Counted from the stretch's first letter, positions 23,730-37,962 are shown. The stretch: DNA of 64,000 nucleotides from Luzula sylvatica (GCA_946800325.1 OX326959.1:44887566-44951565), one strand, 5' to 3'. Notes: generated from the letters alone by a model not told the origin. A program made the numbers and translations.

Positions 23730-26700
23730 TGTTAGTCTTCAATCCCGGAGTTTTTTGAGAAAAACATGAAAAATGAAGTATTTTGCTCATTTTAGTGAAC
23801 TATTTTGGTCTTTTTTAGAAAAAATGATAATTGATATTTTTTAAGGTGTTAGACTTCAGTTTTTGATTTTTTGCAAAAAATTGGTAAAATTGAAATTTGT
23901 ATGTGTTAGTCTTTTATCACGGAATTTTTTGAGAAAAACATGAAAAATGAAGTATATTGCTCATTTTAGAGAACTATTTTGGTCTTTTTTAGAAAAAATT
24001 ATATTTGATATTTTTGAAGGTGACTTCAGTTTTTTATTTTATGCAAAAAATAGGAAAAATAGAAAATTGTATGTGTTAGTCTTCAATCCCGGAGTTTTTT
24101 GAGAAAAACATGAAAAATGAAGTATTTTGCTCATTTTAGTGAACTATTTTGGTCTATTTTCGAAAAAATGATAATTGATATTTTTTAAGGTGTTAGACAT
24201 CAGTTTTTGATTTTTTGCAATAAATTGGAAAAATTGAAATTTGTATGTGTTAGTCTTCAATCCCGGAGTTTTTTGAGAAAAATATGAAAAATGAAGTATT
24301 TTGCTCATTTTAGTGAACTATTTTGGTCTTTTTTAGAAAAAAATATAATTGATATTTTTTAAGGTGTTAGACTTCAGTTTTTGATTTTTTGCAAAAAAAT
24401 GGAAAAATTGAAATTTGTAGGTGTTAGTCTTCAATCACGGAATTTTTTGAGAAAGACATGAAAAATGAAGTATTTTGCTTATTTTGGAGAACTATTTTGG
24501 TCTTTTTTAGAAAAAATGATAATTGATATTTTTTAAGGTGTTAGACTTCAGTTTTTGATTTTTTGCAAAAAAATGGAAAAATTGAAATTTGTATGTGTTA
24601 GTCTTCAATCACGGAGTTTTTTGAGAAAATCATGAAAAATGAAGTATTTTGCTCATTTTAGTGAACTATTTTGGTCTTTTTTAGAAAAAATTATAATTGA
24701 TATTTTTTAAGGTGTTAGACATCAGTTTTTTATTTTTTGCAAAAAATTGGAAAAATTGAAATTTGTACGTGTTACTCTTCAATCACGGAATTTTTTTGAG
24801 AAAATCATCAAAAATGAAGTATCTTGCTCATTTTAGAGAACTATTTTGGTCTTTTTTAGAAAAAATTATAATTGATATTTTTTAAGGTGTTAGACTTCAG
24901 TTTTTTATTTTTTGCAAAAAATAGGAAAATAGAAATTTGTATGTGTAAGTCTTCAATCACGAAGTTTTTTGTGAAAAACATGAAAAATGAATTATTTTGC
25001 TCATTTTAGAGAACTATTTTGGTCTTTTTTAGAAAAAATGATAATTGATATTTTTAAAGGTGTTAGACTTCAGTTTATGATTTTATGCAAAAAATAGGAA
25101 AAATAGAAATTTGTATGTGTTAGTCTTCAAACCGGGAGTTTTTTGAGAAAAACATGAAAAATGAGGTATTTTGCACATTTTAGAGAACTATTTTGGTCTT
25201 TTTTACAAAAAATGATAATTGATATTTTTGAAGGTGTAAGACTTCAGTTTTTGATTTTTTGCAAAAAATTGGAAAAATTGAAATTTGTATGTGTTAGTCT
25301 TCAATCACGGAATTTTTTGAGAAAAACATGAAAAATGAAGTATTTTGCTTATTTTAGAGAACTATTTTGGTATTTTTTAGAAAAAATGATAATTGATATT
25401 TTTGAAGGTGTTGGACTTCAGTTTTTTATTTTAGGCAAAAAATAGGAAAAATAGAAATTTGTATGTGTTAGTCTTCAATCCCGGAGTTTTTTGAGAAAAA
25501 CATGAAAAATGAGGTATTTTGCTCATTTTAGAGAACTATTTTGGTCTTTTTTAGAAAAAATGATAATTGATATTTTTTAAGGTGTTAGACTTCAGTTTTT
25601 GATTTTTTGCAAAAAAATGGGAAAAATAGAAATTTGTATGTGTTAGTCTTCAATCACGAAGTTTTTTGAGAAAAAACATGAATATTGAAGTATTTTGCTC
25701 ATTTTAGAGAACTATTTTGGTATTTTTTATTAAAAATTATAATTGATATTTTTTAAGGTGTTAGACTTCAGTTTTTGATTTTTTGCAAAAAAATGGAAAA
25801 ATTGAAATTTGTATGTGTTAGTCTTCAATCCCGGAGTTTTTTGAGAAAAACATGAAAAATGAAGTATTTTGCTCATTTTAGTGAACTATTTTGGTCTTTT
25901 TTAGAAAAAATGATAATTGATATTTTTTAAGGTGTTAGACTTCAGTTTTTGATTTTTTGCAAAAAATTGGAAAAATTGAAATTTGTATGTGTTAGTCTTT
26001 TATCACGGAATTTTTTGAGAAAAACATGAAAAATGAAGTATTTTGCTCATTTTAGAGAACTATTTTGGTCTTTTATAGAAAAAATTATAATTGATATTTT
26101 TGAAGGTGACTTCAGTTTTTGATTTTATGCAAAAAATAGGAAAAATAGAAAATTGTATGTGTTAGTCTTCAATCCCGGAGTTTTTTGAGAAAAACATGAA
26201 AAATGAAGTATTTTGCTCATTTTAGTGAACTATTTTGGTCTTTTTTCGAAAAAATGATAATTGATATTTTTTAAGGTGTTAGACTTCAGTTTTTGATTTT
26301 TTGCAAAAAATTGGAAAAATTGAAATTTGTATGTGTTAGTCTTCAATCCCGGAGTTTTTTGAGAAAAACGTGAAAAATGAAGTATTTTGCTCATTTTAGT
26401 GAACTATTTTGGTCTTTTTTAGAAAAAAATATAATTGATATTTTTTAAGGTGTTAGACTTCAGTTTTTGATTTTTTGCAAAAAAATGGAAAAATTGAAAT
26501 TTGTAGGTGTTAGTCTTCAATCACGGAATTTTTTGAGAAAAACATGAAAAATGAAGTATTTTGCTTATTTTGGAGAACTATTTTGGTCTTTTTTAGAAAA
26601 AATTATAATTGATATTTTTTAAGGTGTTAGACTTCAGTTTTTTATTTTTTGCAAAAAATTGGAAAAATTGAAATTTGTACGTGTTAGTCTTCAATCACGG

Positions 26701-28800
26701 AATTTTTTTGAGAAAATCATCAAAAATGAAGTATCTTGCTCATTTTAGAGAACTATTTTGGTCTTTTTTAGAAAAAATTATAATTGATATTTTTTAAGGT
26801 GTTAGACTTCAGTTTTTTATTTTTTGCAAAAAATTGGAAAAATTGAAATTTGTACGTGTTAGTCTTCAATCACGGAATTTTTTTGAGAAAATCATCAAAA
26901 ATGAAGTATCTTGCTCATTTTAGAGAACTATTTTGGCTTTTTTAGAAAAAATGATAATTGATATTTTTGAAGGTGTTAGACTTCAGTTTTTGATTTTATG
27001 CAAAAAATAGGAAAAATAGAAATTTGTATGTGTTAGTCTTCAATCCCGGAGTTTTTTGAGAAAAACATGAAAAATGAAGTATTTTGCTCATTTTAGAGAA
27101 CTATTTTGGTCTTTTTTAGAAAAAATGATAATTGATATTTTTGAAGGTGTTAGACATCATTTTTTTATTTTTTGCAAAAAATTGGAAAAATAGAAATTTG
27201 TATGTGTTAAGTCTTCAATCACGAACTTTTTTGAGAAAAACATGAAAAATAAAGTATTTTCCTCATTTTAGAGAACTATTTTGGACTCTTTTAGAAAAAA
27301 TTATAATTGATATTTTTGAAGGTGTTAGACATCAGTTTTTGATTATTAGTAAAAAATTGGAAAAATAGAAATTATTATGTGTTAGTCTTCAATGACGGAA
27401 TTTTTTGTGAAAAACATGAAAAATGAAGTATTTTGCTCATTTTAGAGAAATATTTTGGTCTTTTTTACAAAAATGATAATTGATATTTTTGAAGGTGTTA
27501 GACTTCAGTTTTTGATTTTTTGGAAAAAATTGGAAAAATTGAAATTTGTATGTGTTAGTCTTCAATCACAGAATTTTTTGAGAAAATCATGAAAAATGAA
27601 GTATTTAGCTAATTTTAGAGAACTATTTTGGTCTTTTTTAGAAAAAATGATAATTGATATTTTTGAAGGTGTTAGACTTCAGTTTTTGATTTTATGCAAA
27701 AAACACGAAAAATAGAAATTTGTATGTGTTAGTCTTCAATCCCGGAGTTTTTTGAGAAAAACATGAAAAATGAAGTATTTTGCTCATTTTAGTGAACTGT
27801 TTTGGTCTTTTTTAGAAAAAATGATAATTGATATTTTTTCAGGTGTTAGACTTCAGTTTTTGATTTTTTGCAAAAAATTGGTAAAATTGAAATTTGTATG
27901 TGTTAGTCTTTTATCACGGAATTTTTTGAGAAAAACATGAAAAATGAAGTATTTTGCTCATTTTAGTGAACTATTTTGGTCTTTTTTAGAAAAAATTATA
28001 ATTGATATTTTTTAAGGTGTTAGACTTCAGTTTTTTATTTTTTGCAAAAAATGGGAAAAATTGAAATTTGTATATGTTAGTCTTTTATCACGGAATTTTT
28101 TGAGAAAAACATGAAAAATGAAGTGTTTTGCTCATTTTAGAGAACTATTTTGGTCTTTTTTAGAAAAAATTATAATTGATATTTTTGAAGGTGACTTCAG
28201 TTTTTGATTTTATGCAAAAAATAGGAAAAATAGAAAATTGTATGTGTTAGTCTGCAATCCCGGAGTTTTTTGAGAAAAACATGAAAAATGAAGTATTTTG
28301 CTCATTTTAGTGAACTATTTTGGTCTTTTTTAGAAAAAAAATATAATTGATATTTTTTAAGGTGTTAGACTTCAGTTTTTGATTTTTTGCAAAAAAATGG
28401 AAAAATTGAAATTTGTAGGTGTTAGTCTTCAATCACGGAATTTTTTGAGAAAATCATGAAAAATGAAGTATTTTGCTCATTTTGGAGAACTATTTTGGTC
28501 TTTTTTAGAAAAAATTATAATTGATATTTTTTAAGGTGTTAGACTTCAGTTTTTGATTTTTTGCAAAAAAATGGAAAAATTGAAATTTGTATGTGTTAGT
28601 CTTCAATCCCGGAGTATTTTGAGAAAATCATGAAAAATGAAGTATTTTGCTCATTTTAGTGAACTATTTTGGTCTTTTTTAGAAAAAATTATAATTGATA
28701 TTTTTTAAGGTGTTAGACTTCAGTTTTTTATTTTTTGCAAAAAATTGGAAAAATTGAAATTTGTACGTGTTAGTCTTCAATCACGGAATTTTTTTGAGAA
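23730..28800. repeat. Degenerate 12-monomer HOR (~2085 bp), about 2.4 copies
   Basis: A 4-bp deletion allele, GGTGACTTC instead of GGTGTTAGACTTC, sits at 24019, 26105 and 28190 (spacing 2086 and 2085). The neighbouring CTTTTATCAC monomer is at 23911, 25997 and 28082 with the same spacing. The third copy is out of step by one monomer on each side of the anchors, with an extra CTTTTATCAC monomer at 27908, so the HOR is eroded. Confidence 0.72.
26620..26970. repeat. Single-monomer tandem duplication
   Basis: Two neighbouring monomers share GTACGTG (26677 and 26852), a seven-T core and the ATCAAAAATGAAGTATCTTGC variant combination, 175 bp apart. They look like a one-unit slip. The second copy has lost TC from GGTCTTTTTTAG, giving GGCTTTTTTAG near 26936. 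Confidence 0.65.
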
Positions 28801-29449
28801 AATTATCAAAAATGAAGTATCTTGCTCATTTTAGAGAACTATTTTGGTCTTTTTTAGAAAAAATTATAATTGATATTTTTTAAGGTGTTACACTTAATTT
28901 TTTTTTTTTTTGCAAAAAATTGGAAATATTGAAATTTGTATGTGTTAGTCTTCAATCACGGAATTTTTTGAGAAAATCATGAAAAATGAAGTATCTTGCT
29001 CATTTTAGAGAACTATTTTGGTCTTTTTTAGAAAAAATTATAATTGATATTTTTGAAGGTGTTAGACTTCAGTTTTTGATTTTATGCAAAAAATAGGAAA
29101 AATAGAAAATTGTATGTGTTAGTCTTCAATCCCGGAGTTTTTTGACAAAAACATGAAAAATGAAGTATTTTGCTCATTTTAGTGAACTATTTTGGTCTTT
29201 TTTCGAAAAAATGATAATTGATATTTTTTAAGGTGTTAGACTTCAGTTTTTGATTTTTTGCAAAAAATTGGAAAAATTGAAATTTGTATGTGTTAGTCTT
29301 CAAACCCGGAGTTTTTTGAGAAAAACATGAAAAATGAAGTATTTTGCTCATTTTAGTGAACTATTTTGGTCTTTTTTAGAAAAAAATATAATTGATATTT
29401 TTTAAGGTGTTAGACTTCAGTTTTTGATTTTTTGCAAAAAAATGGAAAA

Positions 29450-29800
29450 ATTGAAATTTGTAGGTGTTAGTCTTCAATCACGGAATTTTTTGAGAAAAAC
29501 ATGAAAAATGAAGTATTTTGCTTATTTTGGAGAACTATTTTGGTCTTTTTTACAAAAAAATATAATTGATATTTTTTAAGGTGTTAGACTTCAGTTTTTG
29601 ATTTTTTGCAAAAAAATGGAAAAATTGAAATTTGTAGGTGTTAGTCTTCAATCGCGGAATTTTTTGAGAAAAACATGAAAAATGAAGTATTTTGCTTATT
29701 TTGGAGAACTATTTTGGTCTTTTTTACAAAAAAATATAATTGATATTTTTTAAGGTGTTGGACTTCAGTTTTTGATTTTTTGCAAAAAAATGGAAAAATT
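29450..29800. repeat. Single-monomer tandem duplication
   Basis: Adjacent monomers share GTAGGTG, TTTTGGAGAAC and TTTTTTACAAAAAAATATAA, with TACAAA at 29551 and 29725, 174 bp apart. Nowhere else in the window do two monomers of this class stand side by side with so few differences (one is CGCGGAA for CACGGAA). Confidence 0.65.
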
Positions 29801-31899
29801 GAAATTTGTATGTGTTAGTCTTCAATCCCGGAGTGTTTTGAGAAAATCAAGAAAAATGAAGTATTTTGCTCATTTTAGTGAACTATTTTTGTCTTTTTTT
29901 GAAAAAATGATAATTGATATTTTTGAAGGTGTTAGACTTCAGTTTTTGATTTTATGCAAAAAACATGAAAAATAGAAATTTGTATGTGTTAAGTCTTCAA
30001 TCACGAAGTTTTTTGAGAAAAACATGAAAAATAAAGTATTTTGCTCATTTTAGAGAACTATTTTGGATTCTGTTAGAAAATATTATAATTGATATTTTTG
30101 AAGGTGTTAGACATCAGTTTTTGATTATTTGCAAAAAATTGGAAAAATAGAAATTTGTATGTGTTAGTATTCAATGACGGAATTTTTTGAGAAAAACATG
30201 AAAAATGAAGTATTTTGCTCATTTTAGAGAAATATTTTGGTCTTTTTTACAAAAAATGATAATTGATATTTTTGAAGGTGTTAGACTTCAGTTTTTGATT
30301 TTTTGCAAAAAATTGGAAAAATTGAAATTTGTATGTGTTAGTCTTCAATCACGGAATTTTTTGAGAAAATTATGAAAAATGAAGTATTTTGCAAATTTTA
30401 GAGAACTATTTTGGTCTTTTTTAGAAAAAATGATAATTGATATTTTTGAAGGTGTTAGACTTCAGTTTTTTATTTTAGGCAAAAAATAGGAAAAATAGAA
30501 ATTTGTATGTGTTAGTATTCAATCCCGGAGTTTTTTGAGAAAAACATGAAAAATGAGGTATTTTGCTCATTTTAGAGAACTATTTTGGTCTTTTTTAGAA
30601 AAAATGATAATTGATATTTTTTAAAGTGTTAGACTTCAGTTTTTGATTTTTTGCAAAAAATGGGAAAAATAGAAATTTGTATGTGTTAGTCTTCAATCAC
30701 GAAGTTTTTGGAGAAAAACATGAATAATGAAGTATTTTGCTCATTTTAGAGAACTATTTTGGACTCTTTTAGAAAAAATGATAATTGATATTTTTTAAGG
30801 TGTTAGACATCAGTTTTTTTATTTTTTGCAAAAAATTGGAAAAATCGAAATTTGTATGTGTTAGTCTTCAATCACGGAATTTTTTGAGAAAAGCATGAAA
30901 AATGAAGTATTTTGCTCATTTTAGAGAACTATTTTGGTCTTTTTTTAGAAAAAATGATAATTGATATTTTTGAAGGTGTTAGACTTCAGTTTTTGATTTT
31001 TTGCTAAAAATTGGAAATATTGAAATTTGTCTGTGTTAGTCTTCAATCACGGAATTTTTTGAGAAAATCATGAAAAATGAAGTATTTTGCTAATTTTAGA
31101 GAACTATTTTGGTCTTTTTTAGAAAAAATGATAATTGATATTTTTGAAGGTGTTAGACTTCAGTTTTTTATTTTAGGCAAAAAATAGGAAAAATAGAAAT
31201 TTGTATGTGTTAGTCTTCAATCCCGGAGTTTTTTGAGAAAAACATGAAAAATGAGTTATTTTGCTCATTTTAGAGAACTATTTTGGTCTTTTTTAGAAAA
31301 AATGATAATTGATATTTTTTAAGGTGTTAGACTTCAGTTTTTGATTTTTTGCAAAAAATGGGAAAAATAGAAATTTGTATGTGTTAGTCTTCAATCACGA
31401 AGTTTTTTGAGAAAAAACATGAATATTGAAGTATTTTGCTCATTTTAGAGAACCATTTTGGACTCTTTTAGAAAATATGATAATTGATATTTTTTAAGGT
31501 GTTAGACATCAGTTTTTTATTTTTTGCAAAAAATTGGAAAAATCGAAATTTGTATGTGTTAGTCTTCAATCACGGAATTTTTTGAGAAAAGCATGAAAAA
31601 GGAAGTATTTTGCTCATTTTAGAGAACTATTTTGGTCTTTTTTAGAAAAAATGATAATTGATATTTTTGAAGGTGGACTTCAGTTTTTGATTTTTTGCTA
31701 AAAGTTGGAAAAATTGAAATTTGTCTGTGTTAGTCTTCAATCACGGAATTTTTTGAGAAAAACATGAAAAATGAAGTATTTTGCTCATTTTAGTGAACTA
31801 TTTTGGTCTTTTTTAGAAAAAATGATAATTGATATTTTTTAAGGTGTTAGACTTCAGTTTTTGATTTTTTGCAAAAAATTGGTAAAATTGAAATTTGTA

Positions 31900-33300
31900 T
31901 GTGTTAGTCTTTTATCACGGAATTTTTTGAGAAAAACATGAAAAATGAAGTATTTTGCTCATTTTAGAGAACTATTTTGGTCTTTTTTCGAAAAAATGAT
32001 AATTGATATTTTTTAAGGTGTTAGACTTCAGTTTTTGATTTTTTGCAAAAAATTGGAAAAATTGAAATTTGTATGTGTTACTCTTCAATCCCGGAGTTTT
32101 TTGAGAAAAACATGAAAAATGAAGTATTTTGCTCATTTTAGTGAACTATTTTGGTCTTTTTTCGAAAAAATGATAATTGATATTTTTTAAGGTGTTAGAC
32201 TTCAGTTTTTGATTTTTTGCAAAAAATTGGAAAAATTGAAATTTGTATGTGTTAGTCTTCAATCCCGGAGTTTTTTGAGAAAAACATGAAAAATGAAGTA
32301 TTTTGCTCATTTTAGTGAACTATTTTGGTCTTTTTTAGAAAAAAATATAATTGATATTTTTTAAGGTGTTAGACTTCAGTTTTTGATTTTTTGCAAAAAA
32401 ATGGAAAAATTGAAATTTGTAGGTGTTAGTCTTCAATCACGGAATTTTTTGAGAAAAACATGAAAAATGAAGTATTTTGCTTATTTTGGAGAACTATTTT
32501 GGTATTTTTTAGAAAAAATTATAATTGATATTTTTTAAGGTGTTAGACTTCAGTTTTTGATTTTTTGCAAAAAAATGGAAAAATGGAAATTTGTCTGTGT
32601 TAGTCTTCAATCACGGAATTTTTTGAGAAAAACATGCAAAATGAAGTATTTTGCTCATTTTAGAGAACTATTTTGGTCTTTTTTCGAAAAAATGATAATT
32701 GATATTTTTTAAGGTGTTAGACTTCAGTTTTTGATTTTTTGCAAAAAATTGGAAAAATTGAAATTTGTATGTGTTAGTCTTCAATCCCGGAGTTTTTTGA
32801 GAAAAACATGAAAAATGAAGAATTTTGCTCATTTTAGTGAACTATTTTGGTCTTTTTTCGAAAAAATGATAATTGATATTTTTTAAGGTGTTAGACTTCA
32901 GTTTTTGATTTTTTGCAAAAAATTGGAAAAATTGAAATTTGTATGTGTTAGTCTTCAATCCCGGAGTTTTTTGAGAAAAACATGAAAAATGAAGTATTTT
33001 GCTCATTTTAGTGAAATATTTTGGTCTTTTTTAGAAAAAAATATAATTGATATTTTTTAAGGTGTTAGACTTCAGTTTTTGATTTTTTGCAAAAAAATGG
33101 AAAAATTGAAATTTGTAGGTGTTAGTCTTCAATCACGGAATTTTTTGAGAAAAACATGAAAAATGAAGTATTTTGCTTATTTTGGAGAACTATTTTGGTA
33201 TTTTTTAGAAAAAATTATAATTGATATTTTTTAAGGTGTTAGACTTCAGTTTTTGATTTTTTGCAAAAAAATGGAAAAATGGAAATTTGTATGTGTTAGT
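31900..33300. repeat. 4-monomer tandem duplication (696 bp x 2)
   Basis: TTTGGAGAAC followed by GGTATTTTTTAG occurs at 32485 and 33181. The uncommon ATGGAAATTTGT variant occurs at 32585 and 33281. Both pairs are 696 bp apart, and the CCCGG and TTTTTTCGAAAA monomers before them repeat in the same order. Confidence 0.7.
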
Positions 33301-34480
33301 CTTCAATCCCGGAGTTTTTTTAGAAAATAATCAAAAATGAAGTATTTTGCTCATTTTAGTGAACTATTTTGGTCTTTTTTAGAAAAAATTATAATTGATA
33401 TTTTTTAAGGTGTTAGACTTCAGTTTTTTATTTTTTGCAAAAAATTGGAAAAATTGAAATTTGTACGTGTTAGTCTTCAATCACGGAATTTTTTTGAGAA
33501 AATCATCAAAAATGAAGTATCTTGCTCATTTTAGAGAACTATTTTGGTATTTTTAAGAAAAAATTATAATTGATATTTTTTAAGGTGTTAGACTTCAGTT
33601 TTTTTTTTGTTGCAAAAAATTGGAAAAATTGAAATTTGTATGTGTTAGTCTTCAATCACGGAATTTTTTGAGAAAATCATGAAAAATGAAGTATCTTGCT
33701 CATTTTAGAGAACTATTTTGGTCTTTTTTAGAAAAAATGATAATTGATATTTTTGAAGGTGTTAGACTTCAGTTTTTGATTTTATGCAAAAAATTGGAAA
33801 AATAGAAATTTGTATGTGTTAGTCTTCAATCCCGGAGTTTTTTGAGAAAAACATGAAAAATGAAGTATTTTGCTCATTTTAGAGAACTATTTTGGTCTTT
33901 TTTAGAAAAAATTATAATTGATATTTTTGAAGGTGTTAGATTTCATTTTTTTATTTTTTGCAAAAAATTGGAAAAATAGAAATTTGTATGTGTTAAGTCT
34001 TCAATCACGAAGTTTTTTGAGAAAAACATGAAAAATAAAGTATTTTGCTCATTTTAGAGAACTATTTTGGACTCTTTTAGAAAAAATTATAATTGATATT
34101 TTTGAAGGTGTTAGACATCAGTTTTTGATTATTTGCAAAAAATTGGAAAAATAGAAATTTGTATGTGTTAGTCTTCAATGACGGAATTTTTTGAGAAAAA
34201 CATGAAAAATGAAGTATTTTGCTCATTTTAGAGAAATATTTTGGTCTTTTTTACAAAAAATGATAATTGATATTTTTGAAGGTGTTAGACTTCAGTTTTT
34301 TATTTTTTGCAAAAAATTGGAAAAATTGAAATTTGTATGTGTTAGTCTTCAATCACGGAATTTTTTGAGAAAATCATGAAAAATGAAATATTTAGCTAAT
34401 TTTAGAGAACTATTTTGGTCTTTTTTAGAAAAAATGATAATTGATATTTTTGAAGGTGTTAGACTTCAGTTTTTGATTTT

Positions 34481-36221
34481 ATGCAAAAAACATGAAAAAT
34501 AGAAATTTGTATGTGTTAGTCTTCAATCCCGGAGTTTTTTGAGAAAAACATGAAAAATGAAATATTTTGCTCATTTTAGTGAACTATTTTGGTCTTTTTT
34601 AGAAAAAATTATAATTGATATTTTTTAAGGTGTTAGACTTCAGTTTTTGATTTTTTGCAAAAATTTGGAAAAATTGAAATTTGTATGTGTTAGTCTTTTA
34701 TCACGGAATTTTTTGAGAAAAACATGAAAAATGAAGTATTTTGCTCATTTTAGAGAACTATTTTGGTCTTTTTTAGAAAAAATTATAATTGATATTTTTG
34801 AAGGTGTTAGACTTCAGTTTTTGATTTTATGCAAAAAATAGGAAAAATAGAAAATTGTATGTGTTAGTCTTCAATCCAGGAGTTTTTTGAGAAAAACATG
34901 AAAAATGAAGTATTTTGCTTATTTTAGTGAAATATTTTGGTCTTTTTTCGAAAAAATGATAATTGATATTTTGTAAGGTGTTAGACTTCAGTTTTTGATT
35001 TTTTGCAAAAAATTGGAAAAATTGAAATTTGTATGTGTTAGTCTTCAATCCCGGAGTTTTTTGAGAAAAACATGAAAAATGAAGTATTTTGCTCATTTTA
35101 GTGAACTATTTTGGTCTTTTTTAGAAAAAAAAATAATTGATATTTTTGAAGGTGTTAGACTTCAGTTTTTGATTTTTTGTAAAAAAATGGAAAAATTGAA
35201 ATTTGTAGGTGTTAGTCTTCAATCACGGAATTTTTTGAGAAAAACATGAAAAATGTAGTATTTTGCTTATTTTGGAGAACTATTTTGGTCTTTTTTACAA
35301 AAAAATATAATTGATATTTTTTAAGGTGTTGGACTTCAGTTTTTGATTTTTTGCAAAAAAATGGAAAAATTGAAATTTGTATGTGTTAGTCTTCAATCCC
35401 GAAGTTTTTTGAGAAAATCAAGAAAAATGAAGTATTTTGCTCATTTTAGTGAACTATTTTGGTATTTTTTAGAAAAAATTATAATTGATATTTTTTAAGG
35501 TGTTAGACTTCAGTTTTTTATTTTTTGCAAAAAATTGGAAAAATTGAAATTTGTACGTGTTAGTCTTCAATTACGGAGTTTTTTGAGAAAAACATGAAAA
35601 ATGAGGTATTTTGCTCATTTTAGAGAACTATTTTGGTCTTTTTTAGAAAAAATGATAATTGATATTTTTTAAGGTGTTAGACTTCAGTTTTTGATTTTTT
35701 GCAAAAAATGGGAAAAATAGAAATTTGTATGTGTTAGTCTTCAATCACGAAGTTTTTTGAGAAAAAACATGAATATTGAAGTATTTTGCTCATTTTGGAG
35801 AACTATTTTGGACTCTTTTTGAAAATATGATAATTGATATTTTTTAAGGTGTTAGACATCAGTTTTTAATTTTTTGCAAAAAATTGGAAAAATCGAAATT
35901 TGTATGTGTTAGTCTTCAATCACGGAATTTTTTGAGAAAAGCATGAAAAATGAAGTATTTTGCTCATTTTAGAGAACTATTTTGGTCTTTTTTAGAAAAA
36001 ATGATAATTGATATTTTTGAAGGTGTTAGACTTCAGTTTTTGATTTTTTACTAAAAATTGGAAAAATTGAAATTTGTCTGTGTTAGTCTTCAATCACGGA
36101 ATTTTTTGAGAAAAACATGAAAAGTGAAGTATTTTGCTCATTTTAGAGAAGTATTTTTGTGTTTTTTTGAAAAAATGATAATTGATATTTTTGAAGGTGT
36201 TAGACTTCAGTTTTTGATTTT
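34481..36221. repeat. 10-monomer HOR, copy 1 (1741 bp, odd type)
   Basis: Opens at ATGCAAAAAACATG and ends before the same phrase at 36222. The GAAGTTTTTTGAGAAAATCA marker is at 35401. Odd-type variants are GCAAAAAATAGG (~34829), GTAAAAAAATGG (~35179), AAATATGATAATTG (~35823) and TTTGTGTTTTTTTG (~36157). The left flank is continuous with the older mosaic at offset 6787 from 27.7 kb. Confidence 0.92.
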
Positions 36222-37962
36222 ATGCAAAAAACATGAAAAATAGAAATTTGTATGTGTTAGTCTTCAATCCCGGAGTTTTTTGAGAAAAACATGAAAAATG
36301 AAGTATTTTGCTCATTTTAGTGAACTATTTTGGTCATTTTTAGAAAAAATGATAATTGATATTTTTTAAGGTGTTAGACTTCAGTTTTTGATTTTTTGCA
36401 AAAAATTGGAAAAATTGAAATTTGTATGTGTTAGTCTTTTATCACGGAATTTTTTGAGAAAAACATGAAAAATGAAGTATTTTGCTCATTTTAGAGAACT
36501 ATTTTGGTCTTTTTTAGAAAAAATTATAATTGATATTTTTGAAGGTGTTAGACTTCAGTTTTTGATTTTATGCTAAAAATAGGAAAAATAGAAAATTGTA
36601 TGTGTTAGTCTTCAATCCAGGAGTTTTTTGAGAAAAACATGAAAAATGAAGTATTTTGCTTATTTTAGTGAAATATTTTGGTCTTTTTTCGAAAAAATGA
36701 TAATTGATATTTTGTAAGGTGTTAGACTTCAGTTTTTGATTTTTTGCAAAAAATTGGAAAAATTGAAATTTGTATGTGTTAGTCTTCAATCCCGGAGTTT
36801 TTTGAGAAAAACATGAAAAATGAAGTATTTTGCTCATTTTAATGAACTATTTTGGTCTTTTTTAGAAAAAAAAATAATTGATATTTTTGAAGGTGTTAGA
36901 CTTCAGTTTTTGATTTTTTGCAAAAAAATGGAAAAATTGAAATTTGTAGGTGTTAGTCTTCAATCACGGAATTTTTTGAGAAAAACATGAAAAATGTAGT
37001 ATTTTGCTTATTTTGGAGAACTATTTTGGTCTTTTTTACAAAAAAATATAATTGATATTTTTTAAGGTGTTGGACTTCAGTTTTTGATTTTTTGCAAAAA
37101 CATGGAAAAATTGAAATTTGTATGTGTTAGTCTTCAATCCCGAAGTTTTTTGAGAAAATCAAGAAAAATGAAGTATTTTGCTCATTTTAGTGAACTATTT
37201 TGGTATTTTTTAGAAAAAATTATAATTGATATTTTTTAAGGTGTTAGACTTCAGTTTTTTATTTTTTGCAAAAAATTGGAAAAATTGAAATTTGTACGTG
37301 TTAGTCTTCAATTACGGAGTTTTTTGAGAAAAACATGAAAAATGAGGTATTTTGCTCATTTTAGAGAACTATTTTGGTCTTTTTTAGAAAAAATGATAAT
37401 TGATATTTTTTAAGGTGTTAGACTTCAGTTTTTGATTTTTTGCAAAAAATGGGAAAAATAGAAATTTGTATGTGTTAGTCTTCAATCACGAAGTTTTTTG
37501 AGAAAAAACATGAATATTGAAGTATTTTGCTCATTTTGGAGAACTATTTTGGACTCTTTTTGAAAATATTATAATTGATATTTTTTAAGGTGTTAGACAT
37601 CAGTTTTTAATTTTTTGCAAAAAATTGGAAAAATCGAAATTTGTATGTGTTAGTCTTCAATCACGGAATTTTTTGAGAAAAGCATGAAAAATGAAGTATT
37701 TTGCTCATTTTAGAGAACTATTTTGGTCTTTTTTAGAAAAAATGATAATTGATATTTTTGAAGGTGTTAGACTTCAGTTTTTGATTTTTTACTAAAAATT
37801 GGAAAAATTGAAATTTGTCTGTGTTAGTCTTCAATCACGGAATTTTTTGAGAAAAACATGAAAAGTGAAGTATTTTGCTCATTTTAGAGAAGTATTTTTG
37901 TCTTTTTTTGAAAAAATGATAATTGATATTTTTGAAGTTGTTAGACTTCAGTTTTTGATTTT
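36222..37962. repeat. 10-monomer HOR, copy 2 (1741 bp, even type)
   Basis: Marker GAAGTTTTTTGAGAAAATCA at 37142, exactly 1741 bp after copy 1. Even-type variants are GCTAAAAATAGG (~36571), GCAAAAAAATGG (~36920), AAATATTATAATTG (~37564) and TTTGTCTTTTTTTG (~37898). Confidence 0.92.

Larger units (their letters stand above)
22646..34480. repeat. Older mosaic satellite region with degenerate HORs
   Basis: About 68 monomers with more private substitutions and small indels than the flanking blocks, and only partial periodicities. It contains monomers of every variant class, including GTTAAGTC types at 27206, 29988 and 33992. The part at 27.0-28.0 kb matches 33.8-34.8 kb at offset 6787, so material like this probably gave rise to the clean 10-mer block that follows. 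I see no gene or insertion here. Confidence 0.75.

Noticed and set aside
25125..25145. CENP-B-box-like CTTCAAACCGGGAG
   Set aside because: It contains TTC and CGGG, but the spacing is too short and the TTCG core is missing. It is a private variant of the CCCGGAG site in one monomer.
22646..34480. A retroelement or gene remnant in the less regular region
   Set aside because: Reading through it, every line still aligns to the monomer. The irregularity comes from mixed variant order and small indels, not foreign sequence.
34827..35096. An 89-codon − strand reading frame, repeated every 1741 bp, as a tandem gene array
   Set aside because: The spacing equals the 10-mer HOR period and the frame spans one and a half satellite monomers. 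Its open state follows from monomers of exact 174-bp length without a stop in that frame.
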